Part shown: in pieces, positions 25,701 through 40,700 of the stretch
How the letters are laid out: every line of letters begins with the position of its first letter
How positions within the stretch are numbered: the stretch's first letter is position 1
From: Pelobates cultripes
Lineage: Eukaryota > Chordata > Amphibia > Anura > Pelobatidae
DNA length: 64,000 nt
Direction of reading: 5' to 3'
NCBI GenBank assembly: GCA_933207985.1
Contig: OW240915.1
Location: forward strand, 271,274,926 to 271,338,925
Notes under the pieces: generated by a model
The model's database searches: none
What the model was told of the DNA's origin: nothing
Seen by the model: only the letters and a program-made list of their open reading frames with translations
Translations under genes and position numbers: made by a program

Positions 25701-28700
25701 ATATTTTGCATTATGTAAGGAAACCTAGGCACACTTGCTCATATACTCCTTGCAAACAGATGAGCATGCGCAGAGCATCAGAGTGCCCTCCTTATAATCA
25801 GCAATTTGCCAAGCAGCTGCTATCCAAGGGTGCACTTATTAATTAATTCCCAACTCTAGCTGTGCAGTGACTAAGAAAACTTAGTTTGTAACAGTAGAAA
25901 CATTCATTCCCTCTCACAGGCTGTAGATGAGAGGTTTGCTGTCCTTATAAAACGTACGAGTGTGGTTTGGTCATAGAATACGGTAAGCTGAATTGCAATT
26001 TTTAATTGGCCCAAATACATAATATGAAGGATTCCTGCTCACTGTGTTTTGCGTAAGCACGTCAAACAATCGACACGTGCAAGGTCCTCAGACTTTCAAA
26101 GAGCTTGTCTCCAAAAACAAACAGCTGCTGCTGCATGGCAGTGTAACTCCTACTATAATAGATCTAGGAAGATCTCATGCTACCTTAACAAAGAATCCCT
26201 AACTCTAACCCCCCCATCCAAAATTCATGTAATGCAAATTATACAGTGAAATGTATTGGGAATGGTCAGCGAGGGGACTTCTGGAGAAGTTTATAAACCA
26301 TTTATCCAGAACATCTCAGTGACATTTTCAAATAATATACAAAACACACAATTTTATACAAAGTTCTATAAGAAACACTAGATCCACCATTTTAAAATAT
26401 ACATTATGCAATCATTTTAGCACAAATTCAATATTTCCTTACCTGATCACTATGTCCAAAGTTTGGCTCCTCTTTTTCAGTTTTTATAGCAGTTAGCTTT
26501 GTGCAGCTGGAAGGGTCCATCTTGTTGTCCAAGCGTTCTAACTTAGGTGTGATGTCTCCTAGGTTATCTTTACTATCATCCTTATCCAGCAAGTAGCGAA
26601 GTAGTGCATTTTCCTTCTTCTTGGGGCTCACTGGTTCCTGTTTTATGGAGACCTCTGAACCAGAGCCTGTGCTATTGGACTCTTGGTTGAGTTCTTTTCC
26701 AGTGGCCTCGGCTGTAAGCTTGGCTAAGTCAACAGGAGAACTACCCTCTTGAAGGAGTCTGTGCAAAATTTTATGCTTCTCTTTCAGTGAGGTCCCATGT
26801 GTTGAGCCAGACATATTATTGGCAGCAAAATGTCCCAAGGAGTCTTTGTTGTTTGAATCTCCCATAGGGTCCATTTCCGATTTGGTGGTGAGCAACTTCA
26901 AAAGTTTAGTCTGGCCTTTGCTGTCCTGTAATCTATTCTGTCCATCAATTTTGTCACCAGACACCATGTCACTACAGTCTTTCTGCTCAGGCAAATGACT
27001 GCTAGTCTCCACCTGTCCAGTTGCACCACCATCAGCCTGTTCTCCGTACATCCCAAATGATTCTTTAGAGTCCATGCTCCCCATCTTTCGAAGCGGTGGT
27101 GGGTTCATGCTGCTGGGTGAATTTTGTAAGTTACCAACTTTCAGATCAGGAGACGGCAACTGTGAGGCTAGAGGACCACCATGGCCCTCACTCAGCGCTT
27201 GAAGTGCATTTAGAGAGCTGTTGGTATAACTATGGCTATTTCCTGTGCTACTGCATACACCAACTGGCGAATGCAAGCTTCCTGCAGGTGAAAACTGACT
27301 GGGTGCAATGCGAGGACTTCCAGCAACTCCCGGGGACATGCGATGCCTTGGTGAGAGCATAGAATTAGGCTGGGCCACGCCAGGACTTCCATGCGACGGA
27401 CTATTCATTTTGAGTGCATAGTTATTACCCTGAGGAGCGGTTGCTTGCATGCTGGAGATATGGTTCATCCCTCCTGAACCAGGATATCTGCCTGCTGGCA
27501 AGCCCATTTGTTCCTTTGGGCCATTTATGGCATAATTCATATTGCTACTTAAGGTTGTATCTTGGCTTGGGGGCCCGCCACACATCATTTGGTGGGCTGG
27601 GCTGCTAGAGGTGATGGGATTGTAAGTCTTTCCCATGCCTTGTCCAGCCAAGTCCTGATTCATTCCACACATATTTTGCTCTCTAGAATGCAGAAAGAGA
27701 AAATAATATAAGTACATTTACTTCATCCTTGGTTAAAGAATATGGAGTCAAACTTAAAGGGAGACTATAGTCACCTGAACAACTTTAGCTTAATGAAGCA
27801 GTTTTGGTGTATAGAACATGCCCCTGCCATTTAGGAGTTAAATCCTTTTGTTTATGAACCCTAGTCACACCTCCCTGCATGTGACTTGTATAGCCTTCCA
27901 TAAACACTTCCTGTAAAGAGAGCCCTATTTAGGCTCTGTTTAATTAAGATTTTCTTAAGATCCCCTGCTATGTTAATAGCTTGCTAGACCCTGCAAGAGC
28001 CTCCTGTATGTGAATAAAGTTCAATTTAGAGATTGAGATACAATTATTTAAGCTAAATTACATCTGTTTGAAAGAGAAACCAGTTTTTTTTCATGCAGGC
28101 TCTGTCAAATCATAGCCAGAGGAGGTGTGGCTAGGGCTGCATAAACAGAAACAAAGTGACTTAACTCCTAAATGACAGTGAATTGAGCAGTGAAATTGCA
28201 AGGGAATGATCTATACACTAAAACTGCTTTATTTAGCTAAAGTAATTTAGGTGACTATAGTGTTCCTTTAACTAAATGCACAAAAGTCTCATTAAAGTGA
28301 ACAGGATCAAGCAAATTTATCAAAATAGAGTACACAATTAAGGACGATTACGTTTTGGACAGGAATGGTAAGAACAAAGTTAGGGCAGATTAATTTGTAG
28401 CTAATTTCAGTCTCTAAATGTGTTTTTTTTTTTTTTTTCATACTAGCACTTAATAAAAACAAAAAAAATGAAGAAAATGTATAATCTGTGGTTTTAGTAC
28501 TGCTGCCTGCAATAAAATAATGTTAAGCCTAAGGCTAACTATAGATCCAAAGAACAGACTGAATAGTCACAACTTTGCACCTGTTTCTAAAGTGTAACTT
28601 AACAACACTACAAAGTATACGTCTATTGACAGGTTTCAAAGGGGATAGACTTAGGACAAAGTATAGATTTGCTTAAAGCTTTAATGTTGTGATTGCCTGA

Positions 28701-31700
28701 AAACTGACGGGATATTTTTAAAATTAAAATCTCCACGTGGTAGAGATTTCACAGACAGGGCTGGGGCAATAGGATTGCAAGCTCCATTTTCTGTTAATGT
28801 CCAACAAATTATCAATATTTTCACTTCTGGGCATTCGATATTATTTTAAATTAACCTATTAAGGATAACATGTCCTGCAGATTATTTAATACGTCTCTTC
28901 ATACTATTTTGGCCCCTCATTTGTCTCACTCAGAGCAGAGCACTTTACAATTCTTGCTACAGAAGTAATCCCAACTAATAAATCTTGTAGAAAAACCTGA
29001 CACTTGAGTTCTTGGGACTAGACAAGTTAAACAGCTGGCCCGACAAGTGGTTTGCAGAATTAGTATCTTGAAATTGTAACATGTTTTAAACAATCGAAAT
29101 CTGAAAAACCCTAAAACAGCAGATCAAAAATACAGCCAAGCACAAGACTAAAAAAACAAACAACAAAAAAATAAATACTATAACATATTTTACTTGAAAA
29201 TCATTCCAGAAAATGTATTCCTAACATAGGAGCTATAATAACTAGTTAGATTATTGCATTTAGTCCTCTGGTGTGGAGAACTAGCTGCAGCCTCTGTTCC
29301 ACGCTGGGCTGAGACCATCATTAACAACAACGTCAGGGTTATTGCCCATCATTTAGTATCTCATGAGAAATGCATTGAATCATTATTTGGAGCATTTAGC
29401 ATCTTCACAATAAATATTCAAAAAGAGATCGATAGATAGATAGAGAATATAGTTCATAATTAGGTCATCTGCCTGAGGTTTTCAGGACAAACAGGAAGAA
29501 TATACTGAGATGAAGTGTCCTACATAATGGATGGAGATTACCTTTGGAGCATATGAATGGATATTACTAGTTGAGGTTCACCAGTAGTCTGGGAGCGAAT
29601 GAGCTTGCTCTTTGTTTGGGCTGTAACAATCATGCCGTCGGACAGAGAAAACCGGTACATGGGACTCAATGCAAGTCCATTCCTGAGAACTATAAACACA
29701 GCCACAGAAGAAGAAGAAAGTAAGAATCGATATTAATTCAAACCACACAGATATGGCAAATAAAAGATTTAAAAGCAGCAGAATTCTTTCCAATGAAAAA
29801 GTTTACCTTCTTGATGATGCTTCTTACTGTAGGACCCATCGGAGTCATGCTGGGCATGGAACCTCTGTATGCACCTACGGACTAAGTCCTCCCACCCAGG
29901 CCTCATCAGCGCTCTCATAGTACTTGTGTCCAGAGAAGTGATCTTGCCTGGAGACAGATATTTTGCAGACATTAGTTGATTAGTTGTGCAGATTAGTTAC
30001 AAGATACAAACACAAAAATTCTGGCATACATACTAATGCCCAGCCAAATGAAAGGTTCCATGTGAAAAATTGGCGACAACAGCTGTAGCATGCCAAAGAC
30101 TAGCCACCAACATATAGAGTGAATCCAACGTGCAAGTCATCAGTTTAAAACTATTAAGCATCCAGTGGCACAAATGATACATTATTACCTTGCAAGTCTT
30201 GACGCGTTGAGAATGTTTCTGAAGTGGGAAGTGGAGGCCTCTCCTTGATCTGAACCCTTCTAGCCACACAAATTAGGCATGACTGAAAATCTATTGACCA
30301 AAACAGATCCGTGTTCAGAAAATCAAACTAGGAAATCAGTTCATCTAATATTGCATTTTAATATCACATTCAGAAGACATCTTCCAATATGCCCTCTATA
30401 TGTATTTACAGAATGCTGTGGTTTATCAACCGTTAATAAAAGACGTTTAATTTATTTTTTCCTCAAATCAGCTGACTGTGGCTTATTAGAAGCTTACACT
30501 TTTCAAAGAACAATTAACCTGTATGGTGTCAGATGAGGAAGCCAAACACTGAGCTGCCCTATTACCTTCTCCGTCCTCTTTAATGGACTTTGGTTGGGAT
30601 ACTGCAAAGCACTGCATAGTTTCATATTTCTGGTGTACTTCCTGGTTCTCGTGTCCTTCCTCTTCGCACTCCGTCATTGGCTTCACCAGCATACGGCAGT
30701 TAAATGTATGGCTATTACGTCTAGGACCCCCATTAACTGTAGAGAAGTGATCAAAGAGAAAGGCATATTAAGTATGGTTTGGTGCATGTGTCTATTTTGG
30801 ACATTACCAAAATGTAAAGCTATTGGCTTTTATTTTCTTCCCCCCAAATTCATTTACTTTTTCAAAAACAAAAGGTGGAGGGTGAAGGAAACTCCACTCC
30901 AGCCAGTAGTGCCCACTTTGTGATGGTGAAGTAAAGACTTACCTAAAGACTTTGGCAGCAGGTTTTTGATGAATTCGCTGTGGTCTCCTACATGCAGTAT
31001 GCTGTATACACTTGTATTCATCAATTCTTCCTGGTTGTAGCGTAGATACTGGGTCACATTTTCAGATACAAACACCACGTTGCCCTCCCGGTTCACCACA
31101 AAAAAGAACCCATCAAGAGCCTGCAAGCAAGAGTATATTAATCAAGATGGGAATGGAAAAGCATTGAAACAAGAATATCTGAGTTAACTTGTTTTGGTTG
31201 GTATCTGTGACAGAAAAGTCTGCAATGATGGACCATTTCTTTTCATAGGGAGTAGAGATTAAAGGACATTTTTGGCCACTCACCAGTGTAGTCAGAGGGC
31301 CAATTACAAAAATACAACCAATACAGAATAGGTTTGGATTGCATTTTTCTTCCGTTTGACAAAAGGAGGGGCTACCTTTGTCAAGTTTAGTTCCTCTCCC
31401 AGCCATCACTAGCGGATTGCGACTCAATAGCTATGGAGGATCCAGCGGTCTCCTCCGCAGATAAGGCACCAGGAGCTGAAGAGGATGCAGATGGCACAGC
31501 CATAAAGAACAGCTTCAGGTAAGTAAAACTCACCTTCCCCTGCATACTGCATCGTAAAGCAGCACAGTCACCAACGTGGATCTTTGCAAATTATGCATAG
31601 ACCCCAGAAAGTGACTGAGCTACCTTAATATTTTCATCCTATTTCACCCCTGCAATGGATTTTGCTCACTGGCCTTAGTATAACATCTTCAGCCTCTTGT

Positions 31701-34700
31701 CATCAACTACAAATGGTAAGGCTGTAAAAGCCTGGAATTGTGGAAGGGGTTTACTTACCTAGCCTGTGAGTGAAGCTCCAGACCCCTCTCACCTTTCCTT
31801 TTAACCATCCCTTTACAGTCTAACCTTTCCATTAGGTGGTCCTTCTACACATTTGTTTCAGCCCACCCCAAAGGACCTTTCTCCTTGGCAGTGATATAAC
31901 ATTCTTGGCCTTTTGTCCCTGACTTTGGTGCAAAATGTAACAATCAAAAGCAACATTCTATTAGATTTCAACAGTGCAGCACATTTAGCACTCTGCGTAC
32001 AATCTGTATATGGACGACTTATGTCTCATGCTTTGCGGTAAACATTTACCACCATCACTGTTCACCCTTACTTTGGAAGACGAGACATGTAATAAATTAT
32101 AAATCTTTTTATATCCAGGGATCCCTTCTGATCTGACTTCACAGCAGATGTTTTTAAAACATCCTGTAAGCTGACCTAATTAAGCAACAACTTCTCTAAA
32201 GCGATTAACAGGGAAGAGCAATACCAGTTGCGAGCTTGCTCTACAGAAAATAGCAAAGGTAAAAATGGGCTAGCAGAAACACAGAAAGCAATACAGAAAA
32301 CATGCATCTTTGCTCAGTCACGTGATGTTTATTCCGCTGTGAAAAATTGCAGCCAGTGACTGGTTGCTTAGCAACTGCCATATATACTTATGACATGCAC
32401 AAATGTGCAGACATTTCAAAGAACAATTAAAAAGCAGATGCTTCCTTATTGATATATTGCTGACATCTAGCAAGATTAGATACCAAGCAGCACAATAGTT
32501 CAGCTGATAATCAGACTTGCCAATACACACTCAAGCCAAGCAGCTAAGGCTACTACTACTGCAGCCAAGAACAGCAAATGAAACAGAGCGATCATGAAAT
32601 CTTTAAAGTATCACTAGAAAACATTAGCAAAATCTATTGGTGCAAAAAGCATAATTGTACACATTATTCTGTTTAATATTTATATGTTACATCATTCTAT
32701 TTTAGCTACTTGGAATTTAAAAAAGAAGTACCCTGCCAACAGGAGTTTGCGTCGTAATACACAGAGTTACTGTAAGTACAAACGGAGGGGTCATTCCACT
32801 GGTTCCCATGGCGACTGCTCCACTTTTAGAACTTTGTCTAAGTCTAATTCTGACAGTTTAGTATGAAAAGCATTCATGGAGCAGAGTTGCTTTGAAGACA
32901 TAGTAAGCAGGTGTTCCGCAACTTTCAAATGAATGGCTTCTGGCAATGAGCATAAGAACAAAATAAGAAAAATATTCTGACATTTGCTGCACATGCACAT
33001 TAGACCCCACTCGTCAAGGGGGAGAGGAGGCAGAGCTTCGACCCAGCGCTGGGGGACAGCGTCGCTGGGATAAGGTAAGGGGTTTTTAACCATTTACCAG
33101 GGAGGGGAGTCAGAGGGATCGGAAGTGCCAGGAATACAGCTTTGTATTCCTGGCACTACAGTATCCCTTGACGTTTTTACCTCCTTCTCTGTACACTAAA
33201 CTTTAAACACACGCACAGGAGGCTCCTACAGTGTCTAGAAAGCTATTAACAGGGCAGGAAATAAGAGATTCTAAATTAAACAGAATTTGCAATGAAGATT
33301 TAAACATTAGATCTCTCTTTACAGGAAGTGTTTTCGGAAGGCTGTGTAAGTCACATGCAGTAATGTGTGACTAGGGCTGAACAAGCAAAGGGATTTAACT
33401 CTTAAATGGCAGAGAATTGAGCAATGAGACTTTAGGGGCATGATCTATACACTAATACCGCTTTATTAAAGGAACACTATACAGTGTTAGAAACACAGCT
33501 GGATTTCTTAATGATCATGGAATGGCGCATGTGCAATAAAGTTCCTCACGGGGGACTTTATGCACATGCGCAGAAAATGCCATGCACATTAGGACTTCCC
33601 ACCCCACGTATGAAAAGTATTGAATCAATGCTTTCCTATGGGATTTTTAGAAGATGCTGGATGTCCTCATGCAAAGAGTAAGGATGTACAGCGTCAATAA
33701 GCAGAGTTAAACTCTGTGAAACAGCAGGAAGTCTGGTGGCAGCCACTAGAGGCAGTCTTAACCCTGCAATATAAACAATGCAGTTTCTCTAAAACTGGAA
33801 TGTTTTACATTGCAGGTTTAAGGGGACAGGGGCCCTGCATCTAGACCACTTCACTAACATGAAGTGGTCTGGGTGACTATAATGCCCCTTTAAGCTAAAG
33901 TTGTTTTGGTGACTAGTGTTCCTATAGAACAGGTTGGGAACCATGGGTAATGTAGTTTAAACAACAACATTTTGAGTGCCAAGGTTAGCCTTCAATGGTA
34001 TGAACTATCCCATTATGCTAATTTTTTTTTTTTAGATTCTTTAGAATTCGAATACTTTGTATCTAAAATAAAATGATGCCAAACACGGAGACCTTGCAGA
34101 GGCAATCTCAAAGATTCAAGAGCCAGGAGAATGTATACTATGGAAATAATAAAACAAGACGAATGGAGTCATTGCCGTTACTGGGTACAGAAGAGGACTT
34201 AATTCCAGCATTACTTGTGCTTCCGTGTTAAATATCTTGCCAGAATGAAGAGGTTATTAACCAGGATTAAAGAGCCTCTATCTGGCTGGGGAGAATTGGA
34301 ATATACATAGAAAACACAAGCTGGGAATATTAATGCCTCCTAGATTAGCTTTAACAATAGACCTGCTCCAAGTGTTAAGAAATCCAGCTTTTATTCTAGG
34401 GGTTAGAGGCGACCGTACACAATAACATAGGAAGAGCAAGACAATTATCTGGAAGCAATATAATTGGAATTTTTGCAGTAATACGGAGATGCAGCTATTC
34501 TGACTGAGAATATTTGTATAAACACACCCTCATAATTGTCAAAGTCTTTAGCAAAAAAATAAATAAAACCACACACATTACAAACCACCAGAAAACACAC
34601 AAAAATGCATAATTAAAATCCATAGCTAATCCCACCTCTGGCTTCAAGCATTTTGCACAGCCTAAACTTGAAGTAATTTGTGTAACCAATAGTAATCACC

Positions 34701-37700
34701 ACCACCACGCAGCCAGTATGACTGATTGCACAGCGCTCATTGTAGAAGATTTTGTTTCACACACCTCCAGCATCATGGGTCCGAGTGTATCCTTGTCTAT
34801 GACACTTTGGCCTGTTGAGGAAACGTCGGCCTTTTGAACTTCATCTTCGTTTGCAGCGGCTGCTTTTTCTGCAAGACAGCAAAGGAAAGCAAGATATTAA
34901 TTGACCTTTACATTTGGAATTCGAAACATACAAAAGCTTTACAATCATGCAACAGTTTTAAAAGGAGAACAGACACGCGTGAGTTAGTGTATGTAACGCA
35001 TTCACTGCTACAGATTAATATGGTTTGGTACATCCGCTAATGTAATGGGTGATGAACATGATTTAGGTGGTGTAAATTAACCGGGGTATTCCAATATTCA
35101 TCAGATATAATAAGTATTTATGTGACTTTCTAGATCAAAATTAAGTTAAAATGCCTCAAGATGTGCAAAGAGCAAGATTCAGAATTATGTCTACTCGTAA
35201 TGGCTAGTAAGCAAATAGTAAAATAAAAATAATAGAATCTTTAATGGCCTGGTGACAAAACGTCCAATCTGAAATCTGAGAAATGTGGTTTTAAACCAAA
35301 CACCTTCCTTAAGATGAGCAACAAAACTATTAAACTAGCTAACAGGAGGTAAACTGTCCATGTAAACACCACAACAGGATTTGTCCCAATGGGCACTCTT
35401 TAAGAGACTGTCACAAAACCGGTAGTTCTACAAACCATGCTCAATGTGATACATCTTAGCAGGTTGCCCTACGTTTTGGGCACCGTAAAACAATTTAAAC
35501 AAGCTGACCATTTGCAGCAACTAAAGACTACTGTAGATATTGACATACATCACAGATCTAGTTCTCAAAATTATTTTTGAACCCTGAAGTCACCTGAAGT
35601 GGCGAGAATTGCTTTCTAATGTACACCATTACTACAGATTGAGCAGCTGTTTGGGGTGCTAACAAAATCACGCAATCAATCTATAAAAAAGGTAAAAATA
35701 CCATGATTCAGTGATGTTGCGGTCTGCAAGAAGGCAATTATCAGTTTAACAGTGGCAGGATAGGTTTATTTTTTATTTTTTTAAAACAGTGCATGCAACT
35801 ATGAGCAAAGGTCTTTGGGTCATAGCCACGGTTTTCACAAATTTGTCAACTAAAAACAAAATCACTTTTAGTCCACTTTATGGTTATGGAACTGTGGGGA
35901 AGGGGGTAGCTCATCCCAACTTTTATTTTTAAGCTAAAAACTAATAGACTGTGGGGATGTGAACAGTTTAGCCAATTTGCAACATCTGCATACAAATCTG
36001 CAGAAGATTTTTGGCAACTCTACTGATAAAACTAAAAACTGGTTGGGATATTATGCAATGCCACCACATTAAGCTGCCCAAGTTATTGAATGCAATGAAG
36101 CTCATCTCTTCCTGGCATTTAATAAACCACCACAGTCAACAAACCCCTAGCTGTGCCAAGTCATATTTAGACACCCTGGCTAAATGGACGCAGCTAATTA
36201 GAGTTCTGTAAATTCAGAGGGAGAGGGGAAGGCATTCCAGAAATAGCTCTGAATCCCCACATCAATGAGAGCTTCCCCAGTACGCAGTAAGACAGTTCCT
36301 TCTACATTCACATGGTTTTACTGCTCACATGTAAAAAAAAAATGAAGAAAAAAAAATATATTCTTTAATCTGGCAAATGTGAGAGCAAACAGACATTTCC
36401 TACTGCTCTCTAGTAAAAATCCACACTGGGGGATTTCTTGGGTTTAATTTGAATCTTGTCCCAGATTTCAAACTCAATCCGACCTTTTAAGAGAAAATGA
36501 GAGTAGAGCAAATGTAATGGAGGAACTAGTGCAGTACACGTCAAAGAACAAGAAAGCAGAGAATTTATTTACACCAAGAGACCAAATAATTTCCTTGTAG
36601 ATCATCTACTTTTTCCTGATCTGTGATGCCCTTTACGTAATCTATGGGGTGTTCTCAAACCATCATGTGTCTTTCACTTCTCGAAGGTCCTGAAGGGCAC
36701 AGCAGGTACAATATGACTTGGGTTTAACTCTTTGCATTTATCTTTGGTATGTAAAGACATTTAAAGTCTTTGTATTTGATTCAGTATGCTTAGGTCAGTT
36801 TGTAATCTTTGAAACGGTGAAGCAGGAGCTTCGTTGTTGCACTCCTAAATGCAGCCACAAAATAAATAAAATATATATATATATTTTTTATTTTTTTAAT
36901 TGCAGGACCCTTTACACACAAAGTTAACCTCTTAAGAATCAAAATGCTATACTTTGTAGACATTACAATTTTGTCCCTAGAGAACGTTTGTCAGCATGAA
37001 AAAAAAAAAAAAAGTGAATGAGAAAATACAAGAAATCAGAGTACAGGCAAAAGCAAAGAAAAACTCAATAGCGTGCCCTTGGGTAAATCCCCACTCAAAT
37101 TTCAAAAACAACAAATTAAACACACAACACCATTTGCTCACGTGTGCCATTACAAAGAGAAGGTAAACCATTGGCCTATCAGATTGATCCTCTCCACAAG
37201 GGCAGGTCTAGATCCGAAATGTCCACAAGTCCCCTCTGCACAAGAGATACAGAAACCCTGGACAGCGATAACTAGCCAATAATCCTCTAAGCACTATGAG
37301 CATGTTCTCAGCATTTTGTTACAATGCATTTACTTTGGTTCTCCCAAAGTCAAAAGGGTAACACAGGTATGGACCCTGCTCACTGTGCCTAAAGGGGTAT
37401 CAGACACACCTCATTACAAGGCCCAAAGAAAGCGGAAACTGGGTTTGGGTGCTGTATCTCTCATGCAGAGGGCATTTACTGGCAGTTTGTATCTGGACTG
37501 CCCTTATGGGTGAAATCGGTGTTAAATGCAAATGGTATAGCACTCCAGATGCTGTGTACTACATCTCCCAAGAAGCTGTCACATCATTATGGCTGTATGA
37601 TTAAGGGAGATTTGTTCACAACATCTAGTATAGATTATTTCTGGAATAGTAACCAATAGGCAAACTAAAGAGGTTTCTCTGAGCCTTTGGTCCCTTCTCA

Positions 37701-40700
37701 GAATGTTTATTATTTTTTTTTTTAAAGGACCACTATAGGCACCCAGACCACTTCAGCTTAATGAAGTGGTCTGGCTGTCTGGTCCAGCTAGTTTTAACCC
37801 CTTTTTTCTATAAACATAGTTTCAGAGAAACTGCTATGTTTATATTAGGGTTAATCCAGCCTCTAGTGGCTGTCTCATTGACAACCGCTAGAGGTGCTTC
37901 TCACTGTGAAAAATCACAGTGAGAAGATGGCAGCGTCCATAGGAAAGCATTGTGAATGCTTTCCTATGAGACTGGCTGAATGCGCGCGTGGCTCTTGCCA
38001 CGCATGCGCATTCAGCCGAGGAGAGTCCCCCGCCCAGCGTTGGAGAAAGAGGTAAGTTTGACCCCTTCCACCTCCTAGAGCCCAGCGGGAGGGGGATCCT
38101 GAGGGTGGGGCACCATCAGGGCACTATAGTGCCAGGAAAACAATTATGTTTTCCTGGCACTATAGTGGTCCTTTAAGAAACAAATTCCAAGCTGAAATTA
38201 AAAAGCAAGAATATAAAGATTTTTAGCACTAGATAGACAAAGATTTGTTGGAGCACATGGTTTACAAGTTCCTCGTCATGTTATTCTTTCATATTGGATG
38301 GATTTTTATGGTATGGCCAGTAAGTGTGACAGATTAATTTTATTTATGTAGCAAGTGTATTAGAGCTACTTAGTTTGGAACACAGAGTCAGTTATAGAAT
38401 AATCTAACAGCAACAGAAACAGTCAGTCATATTCAAAGCAGTTTATTTTCTCAACTGTGTGGCAGCTAAAAGTCAAAAATAAATACTTGGAGTAATGTCT
38501 GAGATGAGCTGAAGAGTGCCTGTTCAAGGTCTGCAACCACCACAAATAAAGCTGCAGAAGAACCACCACCATAATAAAACAAAAAAAACAAAACAAATTG
38601 AAACTCAAGTGGCATGAAACAGTAGAACGTGTAAACAAACAGAAAAAAATAGCGACTTGTCTGTCCACTCACTCAGAATAAGAGAAATCACCGATGACAA
38701 CTTGTAAAGGATGACAAAGTGGCACTTCTAACAGGAATAAAGATGTACGGGATACATATTCACTCAATGTTGACCATTTCTGAGGTCTGTTTTGTAACGG
38801 ATATCGGACCTACAAGGGATATTATTTTCTACTCACTCACTTAGTTTGACAAATATCTAGGGAATATAAGGGACCCAGGTGACATATCTGTAGAAGTCTA
38901 TTCTAGGTTTTGTCAAACTATTAGAAGTACTTTGAAAGCACTACAGCTCTTAGACAAATAAAATATACATATTTGGTGTCAAAAACAGTGTCAAATAAAA
39001 GGCCATCATCTTTCAGAAAAACTTGCCAGCCATAAAACTCTAAAAAGACAAGGCTGTCTTTTTGGACTCCTTTATGTACCAAAGCATCTACGAGTAAAAC
39101 AAATAATGCCACAAAATTCTCAGACATGAATTGATACACGACACTTAAACAGTGATTTTAAAAGTTTTATTTTACACAGGGAATTTACTTTATGGCAAGC
39201 TCCCCCTCAACCCCCCCTTTTGCTTACTATTTGCACGGATAGCAGGTCTGACAAAATTTGGCACTCAGCAGAGACATAGGCTGCGCATTTGTAGGCCAAG
39301 TCTTCACTCACTCTCCAAATGTGCATGCTGAAATGCTTCACAAAACTGTGCCATTGCACCGTAGCCACTTCAACAAAGTGAAGTTGTTATGGTGCTTTAA
39401 GAAGCCCTTAAGGGAAAAAAAAAAAAATGAACGGAAATAAAACTTGGTTGCAAGGTATCTCCCTCTTAGCTACTCCATTGTCTTGGAACACACAAAAAGT
39501 AGCATACAAATAAATAGCAAACTAAAATTTCACAGTTATTCTAATGAACAATGGCTATTCTACGAACCACTTGTTGCTGATGAGAATTCTGTAATGAGAT
39601 TACTACACTTAAATCTCGTCTATGGCAGCAGCTACACCTAGAACGTGTTTGTTTTACATGACTCCTGTGAGATTTAGCTTTACGTGCTGGTCCTATGAGT
39701 GTGCACACAGTCACTGCTTGCTTAAACAAACTAAATACAAAAATGATCAAATCTAAAACAAATATTAAACTTGGCACTTTCCAGAACTGTCCTCTTGAAC
39801 ATTACAGAAACTTGTGGCAATAAAAAAGTAACAGCCTTAGGGGGTATAGTCCAGTATTTCAAAGCCAAACGCTGCACATACAGACTCCAGTCACCACAAA
39901 CACTTCAAATCACTGAAGTGGCCATGGTGCTTGGAATAACCCTTTGAAGTTTTTCTATCTTCTGTTCAAAACTAAAATTCACTGATTGAGCCTGAAAGGG
40001 AGTGCTTCAATTTTGAATAATTGCTCTTCAAACTTTATGCAAATCTCATTACAGCTTTTGAACAGAGAACCAACTTCTGGAGTGAGAGGTGGTGGTAGTA
40101 GTAGTGAGAGGGATATAAAAATTTATTTTTTTTACACAAATGGAAACCTTTGCGTGCATTGGACAAGTCTCAAAAAGAAGCAATTCAGTTTTAATAGTTA
40201 AGTGTTTTAAGCCTGGTAGAGTTTTCCAATGCCTACATAATGTATGATTTTCCTTCCCTCTAGATCCAAGCAGACAGGACAGTAAAATTCTACCTGGCTT
40301 TGGATTAGAAATATCGACTAGAAATATTAACAGACTAGTCGCGAATTGCTGTGAATGTTATATAAAATTAGACTGAAACTGAAAACACTGCAGACTTAGA
40401 AGATTTCTTCCCCCTCCCCCCTAACACTGCTATTGTCCTAAAATTATAAATTCACTCTAAATTCCTGTAAATTTAGTAATTTAACCTGTATTATAAATGC
40501 AGGTTTATTGCTACTGCTTTGAAGATTCTAAGTTCTCCTGGAGCTTTAAATCCAATGAAATTCAGTCAACACATGTTGACGGAGATGCAATCTGCTTACA
40601 GTGCAGTTTCTGCTGGGTGGAAAACAAGGAATGTATTTGCATGCTTAAATTAAACTTATCAAACAGCCGAATAACAAAAGAATATGTTTAAACATCTTCA

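Larger units (their letters stand above)
17023..26442 (-). other. NCOA2: NCOA2 intron 9 (9.4 kb)
   Basis: Separates the receptor-interaction exon from the activation exons. It holds a hAT element with a minisatellite (17949-18586), a palindromic MITE (19640-19719), a LINE-like remnant (19723-20312), a TTAA-flanked MITE (21221-21574), an (AAAT) microsatellite (21063-21092), a (GT) run (23326-23354) and long T-runs (19384-19404, 23640-23678, 24918-24937). The stretch 21850-22720 is free of recognisable repeats. Confidence 0.7.

Noticed and set aside
30273..30282. Acceptor ttttcag|TCATGC as the start of exon 6
   Set aside because: It gives the wrong phase and loses the conserved LICVARR frame; the AG eight bases upstream restores it.
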